In this document: in pieces, positions 33,493-41,199 of the stretch
How the letters are laid out: each line of letters starts with the position of its first letter
Numbering within the stretch: the stretch's first letter is position 1
Assembly (NCBI RefSeq): GCF_009908295.1
Contig: NZ_JAAALO010000004.1
Coordinates: forward strand, 604,629-668,628
Direction: 5' to 3'
Source: Micromonospora rubida
Lineage (GTDB): Bacteria > Actinomycetota > Actinomycetes > Mycobacteriales > Micromonosporaceae
DNA: 64,000 bases
Translations under genes and position numbers: made by a program
Notes under the pieces: model-generated
Told to the model about the DNA's origin: nothing
The model's database searches: none
Seen by the model: the letters and a program-made list of their open reading frames with translations, nothing else

Positions 33493-36400
33493 GTGACCGA
33501 CTGGGAGCCGGCTACCGAGGCCGAGGCGGCGATGCGGGATGCGCTCCGCGCCAACGACCAAGAGCTCTACTTCCGCGTGCTGGCCCGCACCGAGCTGCTG
33601 CTGCCGGTCTCCACGCAGGCACTGGCCGGGCAGGCCCCGATGGGCTGGGGGACCTGGACCACGGGCGGGCGCACGCACGTGCTGGCGTTCACCTCGTCCG
33701 CCGCGCTGCAGGCCTGCCTGGGCGGGAACCCGGCGGCCAGCCGCCGCAGCGGGTACGCCGAACTCGCCGTCGACTGGCCCAACCACGAGTGGTGGCTGGC
33801 GGTCAACCCTGGCCTGCCCATCGAGGGGTATCTTCCCGCCTGGTTCGTCTCCCAGCTGTCCCGGGGCGACGTGCGGCTGCCCGGCCGCACCATGGGTGCC
33901 CGGGCCCGCCTGGAACGCGCGGAGAACGTCGCCAGGACCCGGGCGACAGCGGTGGTTCCCGGCCGGGACGCCCCGACGTCGCCGACGCCGAGCCTGCCGG
34001 AGCCGTCGGTTGCGGGGCCGCCGCCGGGCCGCCCCACGACCGAGTCGTCCGCCGCCGAGGCGCCCACCACGTCGCTGACCACCGCCCGGCTGGCCACCGC
34101 GCCGCCGGAGTCGGTACTGCCCACGTCGGTCCCGCCCACGTCGGTCCCGACCGGGCCGTCGTACCGGTCGCCCGGCGGCGCGGGCGAGCCCGCAGCCGGC
34201 TCGCCGTACCGGGCCGGGGACGTGGCCGGCCGACCGGGTCCCGCCACGGCAGGCGGCCCGGACGGTGCCGGGGAGACGCACACCGACGCGCCGCCGTCCG
34301 GATCGGCGTGGCTGAACGTCTCCCGACGGCGGACGCCCGATGCGCCCCCCACCGGGGAGGCGGCAGCGGGTGGTGGCGGAAACGGCCGGCCCCCCGAGCC
34401 GCCGGCGCCGCCCACCCCACCAACCCCGCCCGCCTCCTTCTTCGAGCCGGCGTCCGGCCGGAGCCGGGCCGCCCGGCCGATCGGGGAGCCCCGTCGTCCC
34501 GCGGAGCGGGCCGCCCCGCCGTCCCGGTTCGCCGGGGGTGCTCAGCCCTTCCCCCGGCGGCGTCCGGCCTCGGACCCGGCCACCGAGCAACCGCCGCATG
34601 CCTTCCACCCCGCCACACCCGCGGAGCCGTCGACGGTGGCGTTCCCGCCCGCCGGTGCGGCCCCGGCCGCGTCGCAGCCCGAGCCGTTCCGCCCCGGTGG
34701 CGTCGGCTCCGAGGAGCTCACCCGGGCGTTCCGCCCCGACGGTGGCGGCCCCGAGGAGCTCACCCGGGCGTTCCGCCCCGACGGTGGCGGCTCCGAGGAG
34801 GTCACCCGGGCATTCCGACCCGGGGACGTCGGGCCCGGAGAGCGGACGCAGGCCCTGCGCATCGGTGCCGTCGGGCCCGGGGAGGTCACCCGGGCGTTCC
34901 GGCCCGGGGAGGCGACCTCACCGGCTCCCAGCGCCGAGGACCCGACCCGGGCCCTGCGTCCCGGCGGCGCGGCACCGCCGGAGCCGCCCCGGGTGTCGCC
35001 GCCGCAGGCGGAGCCGACCCAGGCGTTCCGGCCCGTCGCGCCGGGCGACGAGCCGACCCGTCCCATCGGCGTGCCCGGTGGCGTGTTGGCGGACGAGCCG
35101 ACCCGTCCCCTCGGCCCGACCGGTGGGGACGAGCCGACCCGTCCCCTCGGGGCCGATGGTGCCGGGCCGGACGGTGGGCTGTCACGTCGTCGGCCCGGGG
35201 CCGGCGCCGCCCAGGCGTTCCCTCGCCCCCGCCCCGGGGCGGACGGCGAGGAGCCCACCCGGCCCCTTGCGGAGCAGCCCGTCGCCGCACCGGTCGAGGA
35301 GACGGCGGAGGAGCTGCCGACGTCGGCCGTCGAGCCGGTCTCCGGGCCGCCCGCGTCCCGCCGTTCCTTCTCGCCCATCGTCATCGAGGGCACCATCATC
35401 GAGGCGCGGGACCTGCCGGCGACCGGGCCGGCCGGTGCGCCGGGCGCCGTCCCCGGCCCGTCTCTCTTCGGCGGCAGCACCCCGGCCCCGACGTCGATGC
35501 CCGACCTCGGCGGGCTCGATCCGGTGCCCGAACTCGACCGGATCGACCCGGTCTCCGATCTTGGTTGGCCCGCGCCGCCGCCCCTCCCCGACCACGACCA
35601 GGGCTCCCCGGGCCACGGCCAGGGCGACCTCGGCCAGGGGCAGGGCGAAGCGGCGCCGCCGCTTGGTTTCCCGGCGGGGGCCGGCGTGGTTTCCGGACCG
35701 CCCGCCCCGGACGACCCGGGCCCGACTGCCGTGCTGTTCGCCCCGTCGACGCCACCCGCGTCGGACCCGTCGGCCGAGTCCCTGTTCCGCCCGGCCCTGT
35801 CCGGCCACGTCGACCCCGAGCCGGCCGTCGAGGCCGTTCCGACAGGGCCTCTGCCGGGCCCGTCGGCCGCCGGGGAGTCGGTCCTGAGGGCCACCGAGGA
35901 GCCGGACCCGGCGAGGGCCGGTGAGGAGCCGAGGGCCGGGGAGCCGGTGGCGATCCGGGAGCCGGAACAGGCGGCGTCGGCAACCCCGGCGGCCGACTTC
36001 CGGCCGGCGAACGAGGTGGAGGAGGACCTGCTCGCCGCCGCCGGCACCGGCAGCACCGACAGCTTCCTCTCCACGCTGCTGCTGGCCCGGGTGCTCCTGC
36101 CGGTGGCACCCGACTCGGCGCCCGACAGCAGGCCGGGGGACCCGGGCTTCGTCTGGCGGACCGAGCGGCTGGACGGCGAGACGTACGTCGTGGTCCACAC
36201 CTCCCCGGAGCGGCTGGCCGACCACGTCGACGAGCCGGTGGAGACCGTACGGGTCAAGTTCGTCCAGCTGATCCGCTGCTGGCCCGACGACGCCTGGTCG
36301 TTCGCGGTGAACCCGAACACGTCGGTCGGCGCGAAGTTGCCCGGCGAGCAGATCGTGGCGCTGGCCAACTGGGCCGCCGAGGTGGGGCTCGGCGACGACG

Positions 36401-36972
36401 CCGGGAGCGAGCCGGAGCCCGAGCCGGAGCCGGCCGCCGAGGCGTCCACGGGCGCCGCCCGGCACGTCCCGCCGCCCGTGGACCCGAACCGGCCCGTGGT
36501 GATGCAGAAGGCGATCGCCCCGAGCCAGCTCACCTACTACCTGGAGCGCGGCTACGACCGGGTCTCCGGCTTCGTGCACCGGGCCAACGAGTTGGCCCAC
36601 CTGAACAGCCCGGCCCAGCTGCACGACGCGCTGGGCCTCGGGTACCCGGACTCGCCGTTCTCCCGGGACGCCGCGCAGATCTACGTGCTGCGCTGGCCGG
36701 CGCACCGGCCGAGCCTCTACCGGATCCCCTACGGCGGGCAGAACGAGGGCGCCATGCGGGCCATGGAGGGCTGGGTCATGGAGCGCCCGCCGTTCCGGGG
36801 CAACGGCTTCGCCCCGGGGGACAGCAGCGACGTGGTGGCGGAGTTCAAGGTGGACAGCGCCCGGCTGCCGCACGGCGCGGAGCTGTGGCGGATCGGCGCG
36901 GACGGCACCGAGCGGGTGGTCGCGACCCTGGACACCGACGCCCTGCTCTGGAGACAGGTCGGTGAGTCCTGA
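33493..36972 (+). CDS. Large SseB-like protein with disordered repeat belt, type VII locus
   Basis: The protein of about 1159 aa has three parts. Residues 1-140 form an SseB-like domain (LLLPVSTQALAG, HVLAFTSSAALQACLG, WWLAVNPGLPIEGYL). Residues 150-830 are low-complexity Pro/Gly/Ala/Glu with about ten motifs of the form E(P/L/V)TRAFRP or DEPTRPL (about 407-595). Residues 840-970 are a second SseB-like domain (ARVLLPVAPD, WSFAVNPNTSVGAKLP). The last 160 residues form a compact domain of unknown type (YYLERGYDRVSGFVHRANEL, YRIPYGGQNEGAMRAMEGW, ERPPFRGNGFAP). GTG 33493 lies 8 bases after AGGAG; GTG 33487 is also possible. Its stop overlaps the next gene. Its job is unknown. Context suggests an ESX substrate or accessory factor. 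Confidence 0.75.
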   Translation: MTDWEPATEAEAAMRDALRANDQELYFRVLARTELLLPVSTQALAGQAPMGWGTWTTGGRTHVLAFTSSAALQACLGGNPAASRRSGYAELAVDWPNHEWWLAVNPGLPIEGYLPAWFVSQLSRGDVRLPGRTMGARARLERAENVARTRATAVVPGRDAPTSPTPSLPEPSVAGPPPGRPTTESSAAEAPTTSLTTARLATAPPESVLPTSVPPTSVPTGPSYRSPGGAGEPAAGSPYRAGDVAGRPGPATAGGPDGAGETHTDAPPSGSAWLNVSRRRTPDAPPTGEAAAGGGGNGRPPEPPAPPTPPTPPASFFEPASGRSRAARPIGEPRRPAERAAPPSRFAGGAQPFPRRRPASDPATEQPPHAFHPATPAEPSTVAFPPAGAAPAASQPEPFRPGGVGSEELTRAFRPDGGGPEELTRAFRPDGGGSEEVTRAFRPGDVGPGERTQALRIGAVGPGEVTRAFRPGEATSPAPSAEDPTRALRPGGAAPPEPPRVSPPQAEPTQAFRPVAPGDEPTRPIGVPGGVLADEPTRPLGPTGGDEPTRPLGADGAGPDGGLSRRRPGAGAAQAFPRPRPGADGEEPTRPLAEQPVAAPVEETAEELPTSAVEPVSGPPASRRSFSPIVIEGTIIEARDLPATGPAGAPGAVPGPSLFGGSTPAPTSMPDLGGLDPVPELDRIDPVSDLGWPAPPPLPDHDQGSPGHGQGDLGQGQGEAAPPLGFPAGAGVVSGPPAPDDPGPTAVLFAPSTPPASDPSAESLFRPALSGHVDPEPAVEAVPTGPLPGPSAAGESVLRATEEPDPARAGEEPRAGEPVAIREPEQAASATPAADFRPANEVEEDLLAAAGTGSTDSFLSTLLLARVLLPVAPDSAPDSRPGDPGFVWRTERLDGETYVVVHTSPERLADHVDEPVETVRVKFVQLIRCWPDDAWSFAVNPNTSVGAKLPGEQIVALANWAAEVGLGDDAGSEPEPEPEPAAEASTGAARHVPPPVDPNRPVVMQKAIAPSQLTYYLERGYDRVSGFVHRANELAHLNSPAQLHDALGLGYPDSPFSRDAAQIYVLRWPAHRPSLYRIPYGGQNEGAMRAMEGWVMERPPFRGNGFAPGDSSDVVAEFKVDSARLPHGAELWRIGADGTERVVATLDTDALLWRQVGES
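34711..35275. repeat. Degenerate coding repeats (E-x-TR-A/P-F/L-RP) inside the SseB-like gene
   Basis: The segment encodes about ten copies of an acidic-Thr-Arg motif. The first ones are near-identical at DNA level (GGAGCTCACCCGGGCGTTCC appears twice, 39 bases apart), the later ones read DEPTRP. Recent internal duplication is likely. Confidence 0.8.
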
Positions 36973-37334
36973 TGCGCGACGGTTACGTGGCCCGCTGGCG
37001 CGGGCGTGAGTACCAGGCCAGCCCGGACGATGACGATGTCCGGTTGTACCAGCCGGAGCCCGGCGACGGGTTCGAGGAGATCCGCCCCGGCCGGTACGTT
37101 CGGGTGCTCCCGGCGACCGAGATCGAAGAACTGGCGTACGTCCGGACCACCTGCACCTGGCAGGGGCAGCCGTTCATCGTGCTGGCCGAGCACGACGGCT
37201 GGCTGCGGGTGGAGTACACCGGCGGGCGTTGGCCGGTCGCCCGGGCGATGGGGCTGGAGGTCTTCGACTTCGGGGTGTATCAGGGCTGGGCCCCGGCCCG
37301 CGAGGTTGCCGACCTGCGCGAGCAGCGTCTCTGA
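36972..37334 (+). CDS. 120-aa partner of the SseB-like protein, function unknown
   Basis: The gene starts within the stop codon of the SseB-like gene (TGATG) and is therefore coupled to it. The 120-aa protein is acidic, lacks signal peptide and membrane helices, and appears beta-rich with many aromatics (YVARWRGREYQASPDDDDVR, CTWQGQPFIVLAEHDGWLRV). I do not recognise the family. Tight coupling to a large multidomain protein would suit a dedicated chaperone or an immunity-type partner, but nothing in the sequence shows this. Confidence 0.75.
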   Translation: MRDGYVARWRGREYQASPDDDDVRLYQPEPGDGFEEIRPGRYVRVLPATEIEELAYVRTTCTWQGQPFIVLAEHDGWLRVEYTGGRWPVARAMGLEVFDFGVYQGWAPAREVADLREQRL

Positions 37335-37397
37335 CAGCGCAGGGTGGTAGCGGGGTCACCCGGCGGTCCGAGCCGGCCGCTGACTGACCTCCGCCGG

Positions 37398-38330
37398 TCA
37401 GGACTTGGTCCAGCGCAGGATCTCGCCGAGCACCACGTCCCGGGCCTCGACGTGCGGGAAGTGCCCCACGTCGTCGAGCAGCCGCCACTCGTAGGGGGCC
37501 ACCACGTACCGGCCGGAACCCTGGGCGGTACGCGGCAGGGAGGCGACGTCCAGTGCGCCGTGCAGTTGGAGCGTCGGGGTGATCAGGGGCTTCTGCATCA
37601 GCCGGACGAACCGGTAGCCGTGCAGCCGCAGCACCGAGCGGAACGCCCACCGGTAGCCCTCCAGCGCGCAGAACGCGGCCTGCGGGATCCGCATCGCCTC
37701 CCGGCAGCGCTCGGCGTACGCCTCGAAGTCGGGCCCGTTCACCCAGCGCGGCCCGCCCCAGCGGCGCAGCGTCTCCTCGACGGCTGCCGCGTCGTCCCGG
37801 GTGAGCACGTGCTCGTACCGGGGCAGCTGGAACTTCAGGGTCGGTGTGGATGCGGTGAACTGGCCGCGCGGGTCGGCGAAGATCGCTGCCCGCAGCCGGA
37901 GCGGGTGCGGGGCGCCGAGCACCACGAGCCGGCGGACCAGCGAGGGGTGGAACGAGGCGACGGTCCAGGCGATCATGCCGCCGGCCCCGGTGCCCACCAC
38001 GGTGGCGGAACGCTCGCCGAGGCCGCGGATCAGGCCGGCGACGTCGGCGGCGAGGGTGTAGCCGTCGTACCCGCGCGGGGGTTTGTCGCTGGCGCCGTAG
38101 CCGCGCAGGTCGACCGCGACCGCCCGGAATCCCGCGTCGGCGACCGCCGGCAGGATGTCGTGCCATGCCCACCAGTGCTCGGGGAAGCCGTGCAGGAAGA
38201 GCACCATCGGGCCGGTGCCGGCCTCGACCACGTGGAAGCGGCTGCCGTTCGCGCCGACGAACCGGTGCGTCCACGGCCCCTCGGTGAGGACACAGGTCTC
38301 GTCGACGGCCCCGCCACGCTGCTCGGTCAT
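37398..38330 (-). CDS. Alpha/beta hydrolase of epoxide-hydrolase type lacking the nucleophile
   Basis: The 310-aa protein has the epoxide hydrolase/dehalogenase fold signs: oxyanion motif FLHGFPEHWWAWH, VDLRGYGASDKP, cap region, and a C-terminal histidine in DDVGHFPHVEA. The nucleophile elbow, normally GHDWGG, reads GTGAGG, so residue 115 is Gly instead of Asp and the preceding His is Thr. It cannot use the standard covalent mechanism. ATG 38330 has a leaderless -10 (TAGGCT) at the exact distance. The 5' neighbour is the first M6 peptidase gene, with a terminator between. Confidence 0.82.
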   Translation of the reverse strand: MTEQRGGAVDETCVLTEGPWTHRFVGANGSRFHVVEAGTGPMVLFLHGFPEHWWAWHDILPAVADAGFRAVAVDLRGYGASDKPPRGYDGYTLAADVAGLIRGLGERSATVVGTGAGGMIAWTVASFHPSLVRRLVVLGAPHPLRLRAAIFADPRGQFTASTPTLKFQLPRYEHVLTRDDAAAVEETLRRWGGPRWVNGPDFEAYAERCREAMRIPQAAFCALEGYRWAFRSVLRLHGYRFVRLMQKPLITPTLQLHGALDVASLPRTAQGSGRYVVAPYEWRLLDDVGHFPHVEARDVVLGEILRWTKS

Positions 38331-38336
38331 GCCCAC

Positions 38337-38342
38337 AGCCTA
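38337..38342 (-). promoter_or_regulatory. Leaderless -10 element (TAGGCT)
   Basis: On the minus strand TAGGCT spans -12 to -7 from ATG 38330, identical to the element before the 74-aa gene at 4414. Confidence 0.5.
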
Positions 38343-38407
38343 GGACCCCGCCGCGCCTGTCCGTTTCGGCGTTCCGGCTGGTCGGCTGGTTCCCCGGTGG
38401 AAAGGGC

Positions 38408-38438
38408 GATGCCCGGGCAGGTGAGCTGCCCGGGCATC
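38408..38438 (-). terminator. Terminator of the first M6 peptidase gene
   Basis: A perfect 13-bp stem (GATGCCCGGGCAG and complement) with loop GTGAG lies 25 bases past the stop codon at 38463. Confidence 0.85.
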
Positions 38439-38462
38439 GCGGTGGTGCGGTCGATCAGTGGA

Positions 38463-40898
38463 TCAGGAGAAGCGGACCTTGACCGAGGTGCCCTTCTGCT
38501 CCAGCACCTTGATCTTGGTGCCGGTGGCCGGGACCTTGACGCCGTGGTTCGGCAGCTCCGAGTACCAGTACTGCTTGGTGTCGTCGAACAGCGGCTGCGC
38601 GGCCTGGCCCCGGACGTACTGGGCCTGACCGTTGATGTGCAGCGTGAACGAGTCCGCCTTCTTCAGGCTGAACGTCGCGTCGTACACCTGGACGCGGGCC
38701 CGCCACGGGTTGCCGGTCAGGTTGTAGAGCGGCTGCGGGTGCGAGTCGATGATCATGTTCCGACCCTCACCCGGGTGCTCGAACGTGTCGTTGTCCGCGA
38801 ACCGGAGGTTCCAGTACGAGATCAGCAGGCCCTCCTGGTACGCGTAGTGGTCCACGTAGTCCGGGCGGGTGGTGCCGTAGCCGAAGTAGTACGGGCCGGT
38901 CTTCAGGTACTTGTCGTACGAGACGTACGTCCGGTTGCCGGCGATGTAGTAGTTGTCGAAGAGCCGGGTGTAGCTCCCCGCGACGATGCTCCAGCCCTTG
39001 GCAGCCCAGTCACCGAGGCCGGCCTCGGCGCCGTTGCTGGAGAGGGTCTGACCGTCGGCGGTCACCGTGATGTTGTCGCCGAAGAAGCCGCCCTCGGAGA
39101 CTCCCCCGTCGGTGAGGTAGTGGAAGCGGAACTGCACGACCTGGCCGGCCAGCGAGTTCAGCGGGATGTTGATGTCGGTCCACTGGCCCGCGCTGCTGCC
39201 GCTGAGGGCCGGCGTCGGGTCGGTGTTCGACACCGGCGGGATCGGCGAGCCGCCCACGGTGCCGGGGAGCGCGTCCCAGGTGGCCCCGCCGTCGGTCGAC
39301 GCCTCGAAGAAGAGGTAGTCGTAGCCTTCCTCGATGTCGAACCGGCCCTTGAGCGACAGCGCCGCCGAGGTCTTCCCGGTGAGGTCGATCGTCCTGGTCA
39401 GCGCGGTGTCCAGGTCGTCGTCGTTGCCGGAGAAGAACTGCTTGGTGCCCTCGAACGGCTGGCCGTAGTCGAAGGTGTACTCCCGCTGCGGGAGCACCAC
39501 CACGGCGGCCTGCGGCTTGGCGGAGTTGTACTCCTGCGGGCCGAGCTCCAGGGTCTTCTTCTGGCCGGCCTTGACCACCTCGTAGTCGAGCCAGCCGAGC
39601 TGGAGCTTGTTCCAGGCGCCGAGGTCGCCGCCGCGGTCGCCGATGCCGGCGTCCTCCTTGGCGTTCAGCCGGCTCTGGGCCATCAGGGTCCAGTGCTCGT
39701 TGTTGTTGTCGCCGCCGTTGAGGTTGTTGTAGTCGTCCGGCAGGCCCAGGTCGTGCGCGTACTCGTGGTAGAAGACGCTCCGGCCGCCGTTCTCCGGCTG
39801 GATCGTGTAGTCGCGGATCCAGATGCCGGTGTTGCCGATCTGGGTGCCGCCGATCGGGAAGTTCACCGGGCCGGTGCGCGAGGTGTTGTACGCCGACCAG
39901 CGGTGGCTCCAGATGGCGTCCTCACCCTGGTGCGGGTCGCCGTCGGCCTGGTCGCCGCCGGAGTGGACGATCTGGAAGTGGTCGATGTAGCCGTCCGGCT
40001 CGTTGAAGTCGCCGTCGCCGTCGTAGTCGAACCGGTCCCACTGGTCGTAGGACTGCATGTCGGCCTTGATCTGGGCGTCGGTGCGGCCCTTGGCCTTCTG
40101 GTCGACGACCCACTGGTTGGCGGCGTCGCGGACCAGGTCCCAGGTGTTCTGGCAGTTGTTCGCCGCGCAGACCGCCGGGTCGCCCGTCGGGTCGGAGTCG
40201 GCCTTCGGGTCGTTCGAGCGGCCGTACCGGGCGGCGTTGTACTTGACCTTCACCCAGTCGGTGACCTGGCCGTCGACCGTGTACCGCCCGGAGGACTGGG
40301 ACTCGTAGTACTGCTTGACCGACTCGTCGCCCTGCCCGGTGCCGAAGTACAGCTTGCGGAAGTAGTCCGCGCTGTAGTCCGCCTGCCACACGGTCGAGTT
40401 GTCCACCGCCCGGTTGGGCTGGGGGATCTGGTTGCGCTGCGGCCCGTCGAAGGTGGTCGGACCCGCGATGGTCGGGTTCGTGTCCTTGTCCGGGTATGCC
40501 GGGTCCCGGTCGTCGCCGAACTCTGCCAGGATCACGAAGATCTTGTCGGTCTGCTCCCGGGCCAGCTCGACGTACTGGTCCTGCTGGCCGGCCTTGGCGT
40601 TCCGGGCGCCGACGGACGCTGCCGCGCTGCCGGCGGTCTCGCCGACCTTGACGACGGTGCTGCCGTTGATCTTCTGCGCCTTGGCCCGGCCGGAGAGGAC
40701 CTCGCTGAGTCCCTCCTGACGAAGCGTGCGGCGCTTGTCCTCGAACTTGTCCGGCAGATCGTGATCCGCTGGGGCCTCGACGGCCGACGGGGCGGTCGCC
40801 GGGAGCTTCGGAGCCGGCGCGGCGCTGGCGGACGTGCCGACCACCAGTCCCGTCGCCGTCAACGAAAGCCCGAGCAGACCCACTGCGACTTTCCGCAC
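38463..40898 (-). CDS. Secreted M6 (immune inhibitor A-like) metallopeptidase 1
   Basis: The 811-aa protein has a signal peptide (VRKVAVGLLGLSLTATGLVV to SASA), a propeptide rich in charged residues, and the M6 catalytic domain with the zinc motif HEYAHDLGLPD near residue 378. Acidic calcium-type segments (DYDGDGDFNEPDGYIDHFQ) and a beta-rich carbohydrate-binding-like domain (TDINIPLNSLAGQVVQFRF) follow. Such proteases are secreted and degrade proteins outside the cell. GTG 40898 is supported by GGAGG six bases upstream. It is the last of three tandem paralogues on this strand, with its own terminator. Confidence 0.9.
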   Translation of the reverse strand: MRKVAVGLLGLSLTATGLVVGTSASAAPAPKLPATAPSAVEAPADHDLPDKFEDKRRTLRQEGLSEVLSGRAKAQKINGSTVVKVGETAGSAAASVGARNAKAGQQDQYVELAREQTDKIFVILAEFGDDRDPAYPDKDTNPTIAGPTTFDGPQRNQIPQPNRAVDNSTVWQADYSADYFRKLYFGTGQGDESVKQYYESQSSGRYTVDGQVTDWVKVKYNAARYGRSNDPKADSDPTGDPAVCAANNCQNTWDLVRDAANQWVVDQKAKGRTDAQIKADMQSYDQWDRFDYDGDGDFNEPDGYIDHFQIVHSGGDQADGDPHQGEDAIWSHRWSAYNTSRTGPVNFPIGGTQIGNTGIWIRDYTIQPENGGRSVFYHEYAHDLGLPDDYNNLNGGDNNNEHWTLMAQSRLNAKEDAGIGDRGGDLGAWNKLQLGWLDYEVVKAGQKKTLELGPQEYNSAKPQAAVVVLPQREYTFDYGQPFEGTKQFFSGNDDDLDTALTRTIDLTGKTSAALSLKGRFDIEEGYDYLFFEASTDGGATWDALPGTVGGSPIPPVSNTDPTPALSGSSAGQWTDINIPLNSLAGQVVQFRFHYLTDGGVSEGGFFGDNITVTADGQTLSSNGAEAGLGDWAAKGWSIVAGSYTRLFDNYYIAGNRTYVSYDKYLKTGPYYFGYGTTRPDYVDHYAYQEGLLISYWNLRFADNDTFEHPGEGRNMIIDSHPQPLYNLTGNPWRARVQVYDATFSLKKADSFTLHINGQAQYVRGQAAQPLFDDTKQYWYSELPNHGVKVPATGTKIKVLEQKGTSVKVRFS

Positions 40899-41150
40899 GT
40901 GGTACCTCCGGTGTGAGGGAACCGGCCCAACGGGGGTACGGGCCGGCAAAGAGGCCCCACTAGGGGACCAATGGTGAACATAGAGTCTCCCGGGACGGGT
41001 GGGAAGACGCATACGTCGATTTGTTGCAAACTTTCGTCGGGAATGCGTTCCACCGTCACACCCTTGGCGTTCCCCGAACGGCTGAACAGCGCGGACGTGG
41101 GGTCAGGAATTGCAGTCACATATTTCGATCTATAGACATCTGTGCAGACT

Positions 41151-41186
41151 GAAGGGGCCGGCGGCGTCGCCGCCACCGGCCCCTTC
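41151..41186 (-). terminator. Terminator of the second M6 peptidase gene
   Basis: GAAGGGGCCGG (41151-41161) pairs with CCGGCCCCTTC (41176-41186), and the interior GGCG/CGCC can extend the stem. It starts 14 bases beyond the stop codon. The rest of 40899-41150 holds the upstream region of peptidase 1 and no gene. Confidence 0.85.
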
Positions 41187-41199
41187 ATCGATCATTGGA

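Noticed and set aside
37344..40916. Open frame of 1190 codons on the plus strand, antisense to the hydrolase and peptidase 1
   Set aside because: It mirrors the G/C-rich third positions of the real minus-strand genes, has no family resemblance and is dominated by Val, Arg and Leu-type shadow composition.
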